From Candidatus Babelota bacterium (GTDB lineage Bacteria > Dependentiae > Babeliae > Babeliales > JABCYS01), in the NCBI GenBank assembly GCA_013290085.1, contig JABCYS010000003.1, positions 1-19,920 of the forward strand: a stretch of DNA of 19,920 nt, written 5' to 3'. Of this stretch, positions 6,722-13,110 are shown piece after piece. The notes under the pieces were generated by a model, which was given only the letters and a program-made list of their open reading frames with translations, made no database searches and was not told where the DNA came from. Position 1 is the first letter of the stretch; every line of letters starts with the position of its first letter. The position numbers and the translations under genes were made by a program.

Positions 6722-8458
6722 TTAAAAAGATTCCAATTCTTTAATAAACGCCTTCTTATCTGCCTGATACAATTCACCACCCCAACGTTTAATCACTATT
6801 TCCCGAACAGCATCGTACAAAATAAAGGTTGGAAGCCCGATGATATTGAATTGGTCTTTTAGCTGCATGATTGTTTTGTCGCTCATGATGAGTTCAAGTT
6901 TTGCCGGAACAAAACGGGCAAGCGCTGTGCGAACATCCGTATCTTTTAATAAGGTTTTATCAATGGCGGTGCAAATGGAGCAGGACGGCGCCCAAAAATC
7001 CATAAAGATATATTTATTTTCCGCCTGAGCCTTTTCTAAAGCTGCTGGGTAGTCAGTGATCCAGAAGGTTTCAGCAGTCTGCCCTTTTTCAGAATGAAGC
7101 GCATAAGCTTGGAAGGCAAAATGAATAGCGCTCGTAAGAAATACAATACCGATAATAATTTTTAGCCGTTGTATAAATTTCGTTTCGTGTTTAGATCCAC
7201 TCAATAAATAATAGATGCCTGCTGCTGCACAGAATACTGCGATGAGCCAGAACAGAAGAGTGGTGGGCAATATGTTCTTTAAATAATAGAACGACATACC
7301 CAGTAATAAAAATCCGAATATTTTTTTTACTTCAATCATCCATGCCCCGGCACGCGGTAGCATGGTAAGAGAGCTGGAGAAAGTTCCGATGAGAAGAAGT
7401 GGGATGCTCAATCCTATGCCAAAGGCAAAGAGAAGGAGAAAGCCAAGAAAGGCATTGCCCAAAGACGCTACAATGCAGAGTACTAGCGCAAGTCCTGGGG
7501 AAAGGCAGGGAGAAGCAACGGTACCACTCAGTGCGCCAAAAATAAAAGAGGAAAGAAAAGAGGTCTTGTGGGCGTGTTTACGCTCCTGTAAAAAAGAAGG
7601 TATACGTATTTCATAAAACCCAAACATAGAGAGCGCCAAATAAACCAGCATGCCGACAATCAAGAGCACTACCAATGGATTGGTTAATAGCATGCCGAAG
7701 ATGGTACCGGACAGGGCGGCAAGAAGGCCAAGAAGGGCAAAGGTTGTAGCGATGCCGATGCTGTAGGAGAACGCATGAAGAAAACTGGTGGCCAGAGATT
7801 TATTTGCTTGTCCTTGCATGATGCCAATGGTGATAGGGATCATCGGGTAGATGCATGGGGTAAAACTCATCAGAAGCCCAAGCAGGGCAATGAGCAGAAT
7901 GCGGACGATAAGAAGATCGGTGCTGCGTATAAGATTTTCAAGATAGTGTGACCAGCTGGTAAGGCTCAGTGGTGTGGAAGGGACAGAGACTTTTTGTTGC
8001 ACTGGTTCGCAGATGGTTTGAGGGAGCGGGGCATCATTTTTTGAGGTGGTGTTAAAACGTAGGGGAATGGATTGCTCTGAAGATGCTCGTTGCGGTGATG
8101 ATTGGTAGGCGAGGTGGAGTGTTGCTTGAGCGATTTCTTTTTCCTGATCTCTTTTTTGGGTGACAATATCTATAAAAAAATCTTTATCGAGTACCGTTTT
8201 ATTGGTTTGAAGTTCGGGAACATATTGATTTACTGGGTCGATACTGGTTTGCCAGGCAACAATATCCACTCCCGGGTGATCAGTTGAGAGTGAGATAAAA
8301 TCATTATAAACAACCTCTGATGGCTCAAGGTTAAATAAGACTCTAGTTTTTATACTGTCAGGGGATTGTGCAAGTAGTTCTGTTTTTATGCGGGCTGCGT
8401 GGAGGGGTATGAGACTGAGGACAAAAAAATAAAAGAGAGAATAGTTTTTTGTGAACAT
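6722..8458 (-). CDS. dsbD: Thiol:disulfide interchange protein DsbD, alpha-domain cysteines missing
   Basis: DsbD carries electrons from cytoplasmic thioredoxin across the inner membrane to periplasmic thiol proteins. The 578-residue product has a signal peptide (1-21), an N-terminal alpha-like domain (about 25-140), a membrane domain (about 180-450) with the two redox cysteines in SFTPCIYPM (Cys202) and SPCLSPG (Cys318), and a C-terminal thioredoxin domain with WAPSCSIC (Cys493, Cys496) and cis-proline GLPTF (543). In the alpha domain, the place where the family has YQGC.....CYPP reads YQSSPQRASSEQSIP (118-132). The two catalytic cysteines are therefore replaced, mainly by serine. The chosen ATG gives the signal peptide. 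Longer in-frame starts would run through the tRNA-Ala gene. It is convergent with hpf. Confidence 0.9.
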   Translation of the reverse strand: MFTKNYSLFYFFVLSLIPLHAARIKTELLAQSPDSIKTRVLFNLEPSEVVYNDFISLSTDHPGVDIVAWQTSIDPVNQYVPELQTNKTVLDKDFFIDIVTQKRDQEKEIAQATLHLAYQSSPQRASSEQSIPLRFNTTSKNDAPLPQTICEPVQQKVSVPSTPLSLTSWSHYLENLIRSTDLLIVRILLIALLGLLMSFTPCIYPMIPITIGIMQGQANKSLATSFLHAFSYSIGIATTFALLGLLAALSGTIFGMLLTNPLVVLLIVGMLVYLALSMFGFYEIRIPSFLQERKHAHKTSFLSSFIFGALSGTVASPCLSPGLALVLCIVASLGNAFLGFLLLFAFGIGLSIPLLLIGTFSSSLTMLPRAGAWMIEVKKIFGFLLLGMSFYYLKNILPTTLLFWLIAVFCAAAGIYYLLSGSKHETKFIQRLKIIIGIVFLTSAIHFAFQAYALHSEKGQTAETFWITDYPAALEKAQAENKYIFMDFWAPSCSICTAIDKTLLKDTDVRTALARFVPAKLELIMSDKTIMQLKDQFNIIGLPTFILYDAVREIVIKRWGGELYQADKKAFIKELESF

Positions 8459-8518
8459 AGGTCTACCAATTGCATGAAGGGGGTTAATCTTTAAATTTAT
8501 TTTGTTAAAGTAGTAATC

Positions 8519-8539
8519 ATTATATAAAGCAAATATATT
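8519..8539. promoter_or_regulatory. Possible divergent promoter elements for dsbD and tRNA-Ala
   Basis: On the minus strand a perfect TATAAT (plus positions 8519-8524) lies about 60 bases before dsbD. On the plus strand TATATT at 8534-8539 lies 12 bases before the tRNA. Neither has a good -35 box, and the stretch is very AT-rich, so this is tentative. Confidence 0.25.
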
Positions 8540-8551
8540 TTTAGTACAGTT

Positions 8552-8627
8552 GGGGCTGTAGCTCAGTTGGTAGAGCGTACGGATGGCATTCGTAAGGTCA
8601 CCGGTTCGACCCCGGTCAGCTCCACCA
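8552..8627 (+). tRNA. tRNA-Ala (anticodon GGC)
   Basis: A 76-base cloverleaf is complete. The acceptor GGGGCTG/CAGCTCC, D arm GCTC...GAGC, anticodon stem TACGG/TCGTA region with loop ATGGCAT (anticodon GGC), and T arm ACCGG-TTCGACC-CCGGT all fit. The 3' CCA is encoded. It reads GCC and GCU alanine codons. The next gene starts 26 bases later. Confidence 0.96.
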
Positions 8628-8653
8628 AATTCTATAGTGATAAAAATAATTTT

Positions 8654-8962
8654 ATGACCAAGAAAAATATTTCCAGCGGAGTGGTACATGATTTACCACC
8701 AGAATTACGGGCGGCCCTTGATTCTGACACAAAAGCGCTCGAGGTGTGGGAAAGCCTTACTCCTCTTGCTCGTAATGAATGGATTTGCTGGGCGACCCAC
8801 GTTAAAACTCCAGAGAAGAAGAAGGAGCATGTTGAAAGAGTCCCTTTGGAACTTAAAGAAGGAAAGCGCCGTCCATGCTGTTGGTACGGGTGCATTCACC
8901 GGAAAGATAAGGCATTAAGCCCTTCACAAAAGTTTGTGCTCAATAGAAGAGCTGGAAAATAA
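8654..8962 (+). CDS. YdeI/OmpD-associated (OmdA)-like small protein
   Basis: The 102-residue protein has the pattern of the OmdA/YdeI C-terminal domain: DLPPELRAALDSD, then a helix ending SLTPLARNEWICWA, then KTPEKKKEHVERVPLELKEGKRRP. A cysteine pair in RRPCCWYGC near the end is also typical. Members have been loosely linked to bacteriocin protection and membrane stress, but the biochemical role is not established. No signal peptide or membrane helix is seen, so it should be cytoplasmic. The ATG at 8654 gives the family N-terminus. Upstream in-frame codons run through tRNA-Ala. No good ribosome binding site is visible, and it may be cotranscribed with the tRNA. A terminator follows at 9014. 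Confidence 0.72.
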   Translation: MTKKNISSGVVHDLPPELRAALDSDTKALEVWESLTPLARNEWICWATHVKTPEKKKEHVERVPLELKEGKRRPCCWYGCIHRKDKALSPSQKFVLNRRAGK

Positions 8963-9013
8963 AAAAACAAAAAGTTTAAAATTTTCCTCCCCCAGGCTTG
9001 CCCTAATTTATGA

Positions 9014-9038
9014 CCCTAGCGAAAAGCTGGGGTTTTTT
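9014..9038 (+). terminator. Rho-independent terminator after the YdeI-like gene
   Basis: CCCTAGC at 9014-9020 pairs with GCTGGGG at 9026-9032 (7 bp, one G-U pair) around the loop GAAAA. TTTTTT follows at 9033-9038. Confidence 0.85.
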
Positions 9039-9052
9039 ATCGCCCCCAATAT

Positions 9053-9081
9053 TTGACAATGTTATAACATTGTATTATACA
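9053..9081 (+). promoter_or_regulatory. Strong promoter for the AbrB-like gene pair
   Basis: A consensus TTGACA at 9053-9058 and TATACA at 9076-9081 are 17 bases apart. The ATG at 9127 lies about 40 bases after the expected start site. The promoter is covered by the tandem operators at 9056-9096. Confidence 0.75.
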
Positions 9082-9096
9082 ATATATAGTCATTGT
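9056..9096. promoter_or_regulatory. Two tandem 18-bp operators, ACAAT-N8-ATTGT
   Basis: ACAATGTTATAACATTGT at 9056-9073 is a perfect 18-bp palindrome overlapping the -35 box. A second site with the same arms, ACAAT at 9079-9083 and ATTGT at 9092-9096, again eight bases apart, covers the -10 box and start site. The two are exactly 23 bp apart, about two helical turns. The facing inner arms (9069-9083) form a further palindrome, ATTGTAT-T-ATACAAT. The layout suggests cooperative repression, most simply by the AbrB-like product of the next gene. Confidence 0.65.
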
Positions 9097-9126
9097 TTAA
9101 TAACCGCTCAAAAGATAAGGGTCCCT

Positions 9127-9435
9127 ATGCTTAAAAAACTAGTCAAATATGGCAATAGTAATGCACTGATACTTGATCGTGCAATTCTGGAATTACTCAA
9201 TATCGGTGAGGGGGCAGTGGTAAAACTGCATACCGATGGAAAATCGCTTATCATAACGCCCGAAAAAATCGCAAACCAAGAAGAGGTTTCTATGACTGGT
9301 ACGCAAATAGTTCAAGAACATTATACGAAAAAGCTAAACAGCATGACTGAAGCTGCGCTTAAAAATGAACAACATGCTGCGTGGGCCCCGGGAACAGAAA
9401 ATCATGTCAAGCTGAAAGAAGTATTTAAAAAATAG
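9127..9435 (+). CDS. AbrB/MazE-type DNA-binding protein (SpoVT-AbrB fold), antitoxin-like
   Basis: The 102-residue product opens with a swapped-hairpin domain: KKLVKYGNSNALILDRAILELLNIGEGAVVKLHTDGKSLIITP (residues 2-45 or so; KYGNS and LDRAILELLNI are the key segments). This is the MazE/AbrB pattern in which an N-terminal dimer binds palindromic DNA. Residues 46-102 form a polar, partly helical tail that in antitoxins usually holds a partner. The ATG at 9127 is chosen because upstream codons cover the promoter and operators. AAGGG at about 9117 serves as ribosome binding site. Its TAG overlaps the GTG of the next gene by one base. Tandem palindromes in its promoter suggest autoregulation. No recognisable MazF-type toxin is adjacent. 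Confidence 0.75.
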   Translation: MLKKLVKYGNSNALILDRAILELLNIGEGAVVKLHTDGKSLIITPEKIANQEEVSMTGTQIVQEHYTKKLNSMTEAALKNEQHAAWAPGTENHVKLKEVFKK

Positions 9436-9674
9436 TGGAAAAATATAAGGATGCGATAAGCAAATTCGATCATCAAGCAATGCTTGCCGAGATCGATGTG
9501 ATGGCTGAAAAATATCAAGGTGACAAGTCATCACCTGAATTTATAAAAGAAGCGGAAGCGATTCAAGCCAAATATTCACAAGGCTTGGCTCCTATGCATA
9601 AAGAAATGGCTGCCGCTGCCAAAGCACTTGGTTGCCCCGATGCTGCATCGCTCGGTTTTCCCGAAGCTTACTAA
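9435..9674 (+). CDS. Small unknown protein coupled to the AbrB-like gene
   Basis: I do not recognise this 79-residue protein. It has no signal peptide or membrane helix. It is charged and largely helical by composition (DAISKFDHQAMLAEIDVMAE, then EFIKEAEAIQAKY) and ends in an alanine-rich segment with AKALGCPDAASLGFPEAY. The GTG start overlaps the TAG of the AbrB-like gene (TAGTG at 9433-9437), so translation is probably coupled and the two products are made together. That layout is common for toxin-antitoxin pairs, but the sequence shows no toxin fold that I know. It could instead be a cofactor or a co-repressor partner. An alternative is that only the AbrB-like protein is functional. Confidence 0.6.
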   Translation: MEKYKDAISKFDHQAMLAEIDVMAEKYQGDKSSPEFIKEAEAIQAKYSQGLAPMHKEMAAAAKALGCPDAASLGFPEAY

Positions 9675-9704
9675 ATTCGAGTCGTTCCTTAAGACACCTT
9701 AGTC

Positions 9705-9739
9705 TAAAAGTTCGAAGTGTGCCGCCTGAGGTCCACCAG
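9705..9739 (+). repeat. Direct repeat copy 1, tRNA-3'-end-like
   Basis: TAAAAGTTCGAAGTGT, then GCCGCCTGAGGTCCACCAG. It matches copy 2 at 10216-10250 at roughly three quarters of positions, in the same orientation. The TTCGAA and CCACCA words recall the T-loop and CCA end of a tRNA, but the stems do not pair. Confidence 0.6.
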
Positions 9740-9752
9740 TTTTTTAGAATAG

Positions 9753-9782
9753 AAAGGGCCTGGAAGAAATTCTGGGCCCTTT
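9753..9782. terminator. Bidirectional terminator between the small gene and the Nudix gene
   Basis: AAAGGGCC at 9753-9760 pairs perfectly with GGCCCTTT at 9775-9782, with a 14-base loop. T-rich sequence follows on both strands (TGTTATTTTT after it; TTCTAAAAAACT reversed before it). It separates the plus-strand pair from the minus-strand Nudix gene. Confidence 0.65.
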
Positions 9783-9790
9783 AGGTGCTG

Positions 9791-10207
9791 TTATTTTTCG
9801 AGATATATAATGTTATTAAAATAAGTTTTAAGTATTTTTTTATGAGGCTTAAAGATCTCTTCAGGTAAGTTGGAAATATCAAAGAAGTTCCATTCATAGC
9901 ATAAATCTGGCTCCATGCACCGAATTTCACCTGAAAATTGCTCCACTAAGAAAGATGCATGAACATAATGTCCGCGATCATCGATATTGTCTGTTATGGC
10001 AATTAATTTAAATCCTATGCCTTCAATGCCAAGTTCTTCCATGAGTTCTCTTTTTGCGCATTCTATTAATGATTCTCCATATTCTAAGTGTCCCCCTGGT
10101 AGGGCCCAGGTACCTTCTCCATAACAATTTTTTCTTTTTCCCAATAAAATGGCGTTGTTTTTTTTGAGAAAGATTTCACAGCCAAGTTTGATGTTTTTAT
10201 TATTCAT
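9791..10207 (-). CDS. Nudix hydrolase
   Basis: The 138-residue protein carries a perfect Nudix box: G-x5-E-x7-RE-L-M-EE-L-G-I in GHLEYGESLIECAKRELMEELGI (residues about 39-61; key residues Gly39, Glu45, Arg53, Glu54, Glu57, Glu58). The preceding WALPGG is typical of MutT/NUDT15-like enzymes, which hydrolyse nucleoside triphosphates or related diphosphates with Mg2+. A possible role is cleaning the nucleotide pool, including imported nucleotides. The substrate cannot be read from the sequence. AGGAA six bases before the ATG supports the start. The gene stands alone on the minus strand between two direct repeats (9705 and 10216), which hints at acquisition or insertion as a unit. Confidence 0.9.
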   Translation of the reverse strand: MNNKNIKLGCEIFLKKNNAILLGKRKNCYGEGTWALPGGHLEYGESLIECAKRELMEELGIEGIGFKLIAITDNIDDRGHYVHASFLVEQFSGEIRCMEPDLCYEWNFFDISNLPEEIFKPHKKILKTYFNNIIYLEK

Positions 10208-10215
10208 TCACATTC

Positions 10216-10250
10216 CTAAAAGATTCGAAGTGTTCCACCTCGACCACCAA
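10216..10250 (+). repeat. Direct repeat copy 2, tRNA-3'-end-like
   Basis: CTAAAAGATTCGAAGTGT, then TCCACCTCGACCACCAA. It shares CTAAAAG, TTCGAAGTGT, CC.CCT and CCACCA with copy 1 at 9705-9739. The two copies flank the Nudix gene. This copy also contains the Nudix ribosome binding site region at its left edge. Confidence 0.6.
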
Positions 10251-10256
10251 AATTAA

Positions 10257-10281
10257 AAACCCCCGGAACTTCCGGGGGTTT
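10257..10281 (-). terminator. Rho-independent terminator of the small secreted-protein gene
   Basis: AAACCCCCGGA at 10257-10267 pairs perfectly with TCCGGGGGTTT at 10271-10281 around a three-base loop. On the minus strand it follows the stop at 10285 by three bases and is followed by TTTTTAATTTT. Confidence 0.88.
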
Positions 10282-10284
10282 GCA

Positions 10285-10650
10285 TTAGTTTCTTTGTGCA
10301 TTTGGTTTTTTGATGTCGCTCGGGGGCTGTTGGTGGAAATGTAACCGCTTAATGGCGTCTTGTTCGTTTTGGTCTTGTGCCGCTTGAAATATACGTTCTA
10401 ACCTGTCCACCATAGACGCACTACAATTAGGCGAAGATAGGCGCGGTTCCTTCGGGAGCATGTTATTTAATTCGTAAAGAGCTTTGTCTGATAGTTCTCC
10501 GTCCAGGACCTGAAGTAGAACGCGTGCGAGTGTTTCAGGGCTTACCGGAGATTTGCGAGGAGAAGGAGATGTATTTCTAGAATCCATCGCATGATTTAAT
10601 ACAAAAAAGGTTAACAAGCTCAAAAATAGAGCTGAATTGAGTAATTTCAT
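10285..10650 (-). CDS. Small secreted protein of unknown function
   Basis: I do not recognise this 121-residue protein. It begins with a clear signal peptide (MKLLNSALFLSLLTFFVLNHA, cleavage near residue 21), so it should be exported to the periplasm or beyond. The mature part is hydrophilic and proline-rich at the start (SPSPRKSPVSPETL). A probable helical segment (LARVLLQVLDGELSDKALYELNNML, about 41-65) follows. There is one cysteine near residue 77 (SPNCSASM) and a glutamine- and asparagine-rich end. AGGAT eight bases before the ATG supports the start. A strong terminator lies directly after the stop, so the gene is a single transcription unit. A host-directed role is possible, but nothing in the sequence proves it. 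Confidence 0.7.
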   Translation of the reverse strand: MKLLNSALFLSLLTFFVLNHAMDSRNTSPSPRKSPVSPETLARVLLQVLDGELSDKALYELNNMLPKEPRLSSPNCSASMVDRLERIFQAAQDQNEQDAIKRLHFHQQPPSDIKKPNAQRN

Positions 10651-10756
10651 AAATATCCTTATTTAAACACCCATAAAAATAAAAAATACAATATGGCTGT
10701 ACTGCAATCGTATTACTAAATGGAAATGAAATGAAAGAGTTTTTTAATAAATGATG

Positions 10757-10812
10757 TTAAATAATAATATTTTTCTTTTCACTATGTCAAACAAATATGA
10801 ATTATTATTTAA
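10757..10812. repeat. AT-only inverted repeat
   Basis: TTAAATAATAAT at 10757-10768 and ATTATTATTTAA at 10801-10812 are perfect complements 32 bases apart. The stretch is almost pure A/T, so its significance is doubtful. It lies 27 bases beyond the stop of the DUF4097-like gene. Confidence 0.3.
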
Positions 10813-10838
10813 AATAAAGGGTTTTTTAATTCTTAAAA

Positions 10839-11627
10839 TTAATACTCAGTAATAGAAATATCACCCTTGGTAGTATTCACGTTGATTGAAGATCCAGATT
10901 GTCCCAGCGTGCCATCAATTTCTCGCTTCATGGCGTCCCAAAACTGATTATTAATCTTTGTTGTGCGGGATTTAAGAGTGACATAAAGATCACAAGAAAT
11001 TTTTCCATCAAGAGTCTTTGCCGCTAATTGCGCATTGGTTTCGTTGGGAAGTGCTAGATCGATATCGCCTTCCAGGTTTTCTAAAGTAAGCGTGGTGGCA
11101 GGTTTTATGCGGCGCATGGTAACATCAATAGTACCCTTTGCCGTTTTTGCGCGTACAGAGTTCGAAGCTTCATTGATAGCGATGGCGCCCTTGTTCGCTA
11201 CGGCAGTTATAGCTCCCTCAACTTGATTTACGGTGATAGAACCATTTACCGTTTTTAGCTTCACGTTAACTCTTTTGGGCACTATGATGGTGTAATCAAC
11301 AACGCTCTTGCTTTTGTTCGGCTGCTTGGTGGTTAATATGGCAGAGTTCTCGGTAAAACGTGCATCAATATCCAACTCCTCAAGATCGGTTTCAGATCCT
11401 TTTTTTACCGCTTCAACTATAATTTTTTCTTGATTCCATGTTTTTATTACAATGTCTCCGTTGGTATTCTCAACCTCCAATGAGCCATGGGGTTCGAATG
11501 AATGATCGTAATTCACTAACTCTTCTTGTGTTTTAGGAAGAACGTATGAGACGATATTCTTGAGTGAGAATTCTGCGTTGATAGACTGAGCTGAACAGAG
11601 AAGACAAAGTAGTATAAAACAATACAT
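10839..11627 (-). CDS. Exported DUF4097-like beta-repeat protein
   Basis: The 262-residue product has a signal peptide (about 1-18, MYCFILLCLLCSAQSINA). A domain of short repeated beta strands follows. The repeated units have the form G-hydrophobic-x-hydrophobic around Asn/Asp-Gly or Lys-Gly turns: ENTNGDIVIKTW, KTVNGSITVNQV, ANKGAIAINEA, TAKGTIDVTM, ENLEGDIDLAL, KTLDGKISCDL and TTKGDISITEY. This is the DUF4097 pattern, a predicted right-handed beta solenoid sometimes called a putative adhesin. Location should be periplasmic or surface. AAGGA six bases before the ATG supports the start. Only 38 bases separate it from the divergent CCA enzyme gene, so its promoter must lie inside that gene. 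A possible TATAAA with TTTGAA is seen at 11672-11699 on the minus strand. Confidence 0.82.
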   Translation of the reverse strand: MYCFILLCLLCSAQSINAEFSLKNIVSYVLPKTQEELVNYDHSFEPHGSLEVENTNGDIVIKTWNQEKIIVEAVKKGSETDLEELDIDARFTENSAILTTKQPNKSKSVVDYTIIVPKRVNVKLKTVNGSITVNQVEGAITAVANKGAIAINEASNSVRAKTAKGTIDVTMRRIKPATTLTLENLEGDIDLALPNETNAQLAAKTLDGKISCDLYVTLKSRTTKINNQFWDAMKREIDGTLGQSGSSINVNTTKGDISITEY

Positions 11628-11665
11628 GATGTTCCTTTATAGTTTTGTAGGACAGGCAGGAGAAG

Positions 11666-13090
11666 ATGAAGTTTATAGCTCTGAACAAAAAAATTCAAAA
11701 AAAAGTGCGAGATATTCTGAGTAAGCAGCCAAAAGTTGCACACATTATTGAGACAATTGACCGCGCTGGTGGAAAAGCGTTGCTTGTTGGTGGTGCAGTA
11801 CGTGACATACTCCTAGGCTTACCCGTGAAAGATCTTGATGTTGAAGTGCATCAACTTACTCTTGCGCAATTAGAATCTATTTTAAAAAAATATGGCGCGG
11901 TGAGTCTGGTTGGCAAATCCTATGGCGTACTTCGTGTCCATGGTCTTGCTATGGACTGGTCCGTGCCGCGAACTGAAGGCGCAGGAAGAAAACCAAAAGT
12001 CTCCATCGATCCTTTTATGAGTATGAAAGAAGCATTTAGGCGTCGTGATCTCACCATCAATGCAATGGGCATAGATCTTGTTTCTTTTGAGCTCATTGAT
12101 CCTTTTAAAGGATTACAAGATTTAGAAAAAGGAATATTGCGAGCCTGTGATGAAAAAAAATTCTTGGAAGATCCGCTACGCTTTTTTCGCGTCATGCAAT
12201 TTATTGCACGCTTCAACATGCACCCTAATAAAAAGTTAAACGATGTGTGCAAAAAAATGTCGGTAAAAAAAGTTTCGGTAGAACGGATAGATGAAGAATT
12301 GAGAAAACTTTTCCTCACATCAAAAAAACCATCACAAGCATTTGTATGGCTAAAAAAAATTGGTCGCCTTCGCGATATCTTTCCAGAACTCTACAACCTT
12401 ATCGGTGTTCAACAAAATCCAGACTGGCATCCAGAAGGCGATGTGTTTGAACACACCATGCAATCAATTGATGCAGCCGCGCAACTTTCTTATGAAAATG
12501 ACGGGCAAAGACTTTTAATTCTCTATGCCGCATTGTGTCATGATTTAGGTAAAGTGGAAGTAACTGAGGAAGAAGAGGGGAAACTGGTAAGCCGAGGACA
12601 TTCAGAAGCGGGTATTCCACTCACTAAAAAATTATTACGTCGCATAACACGCAACAAAGAACTTGTTGATTCAGTGTGCACATTGATAAAACACCACATG
12701 ATGCCCGGACAACTTGCAGCAGCTAACGCCAAGCTTCCTGCTTATAAAAGACTTGCCCGCAAATTAGCGCCGATTACTTTGCAAGAGTTGGCACTTCTGG
12801 CATTAGCTGATAAGCGAGGCCGCAATCCAAAGAAGGGTGCGCCGCTGCGTAAATCGTTTGAAGATATCGATCTTTTCCTGAAAAAAGCTGATGAAGCGCA
12901 GGTGCTCACTGCTGTGGAAAAACCACTGCTACAAGGAAGAGATTTGCTGGATGTGATCAAGCCAGGCCCTCAGATGGGACAGATGCTCATGGAAGCTTAT
13001 GAATTGCAGTTGGAAAAGGGGATACGGGATAAAAAAGTTTTGAAACAACAGATTCTTAAAAAGTTCCGCGTGAGAAAGAAGCGCGACTAA
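11666..13090 (+). CDS. cca: CCA tRNA nucleotidyltransferase with HD domain
   Basis: The 474-residue enzyme adds or repairs the 3' CCA of tRNAs. The nucleotidyltransferase head shows GGAVRDILLG (42-51), the catalytic DLDVE (Asp56, Asp58), RRRDLTINAMG (126-135) and the RNA-binding/neck segments DPLRFFRV (169-176) and ERIDEELRKL (206-215). The C-terminal half has a metal-dependent HD phosphohydrolase domain: EHT at 262-264, CHDLGK at 291-296 and a later HH pair near 341. Proteobacterial Cca enzymes with this domain have phosphatase activity too. AGGAG nine bases before the ATG supports the start. Both tRNAs in this window already encode CCA, so the enzyme would work mainly in repair. Poly(A) polymerase is the alternative, less likely given the DLDVE/RRRD context. 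Confidence 0.88.
   Translation: MKFIALNKKIQKKVRDILSKQPKVAHIIETIDRAGGKALLVGGAVRDILLGLPVKDLDVEVHQLTLAQLESILKKYGAVSLVGKSYGVLRVHGLAMDWSVPRTEGAGRKPKVSIDPFMSMKEAFRRRDLTINAMGIDLVSFELIDPFKGLQDLEKGILRACDEKKFLEDPLRFFRVMQFIARFNMHPNKKLNDVCKKMSVKKVSVERIDEELRKLFLTSKKPSQAFVWLKKIGRLRDIFPELYNLIGVQQNPDWHPEGDVFEHTMQSIDAAAQLSYENDGQRLLILYAALCHDLGKVEVTEEEEGKLVSRGHSEAGIPLTKKLLRRITRNKELVDSVCTLIKHHMMPGQLAAANAKLPAYKRLARKLAPITLQELALLALADKRGRNPKKGAPLRKSFEDIDLFLKKADEAQVLTAVEKPLLQGRDLLDVIKPGPQMGQMLMEAYELQLEKGIRDKKVLKQQILKKFRVRKKRD
11672..11699 (-). promoter_or_regulatory. Candidate promoter of the DUF4097-like gene inside cca
   Basis: On the minus strand TTTGAA (plus 11694-11699) and TATAAA (plus 11672-11677) are 16 bases apart. 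They lie about 45 bases before the start at 11627, within the first codons of the CCA gene. Confidence 0.35.
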
Positions 13091-13110
13091 AAAAGCCCTC
13101 GATAAAAAAA

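Noticed and set aside
8459..8689. Longer N-terminus for DsbD reading through 8689
   Set aside because: It would translate the antisense of tRNA-Ala and hide the signal peptide; the ATG at 8458 is preferred.
9705..10250. The two repeats as functional tRNA genes or a CRISPR array
   Set aside because: Only the TTCGAA and CCACCA words are tRNA-like, the stems do not pair, and two copies about 510 bases apart are not a CRISPR array.
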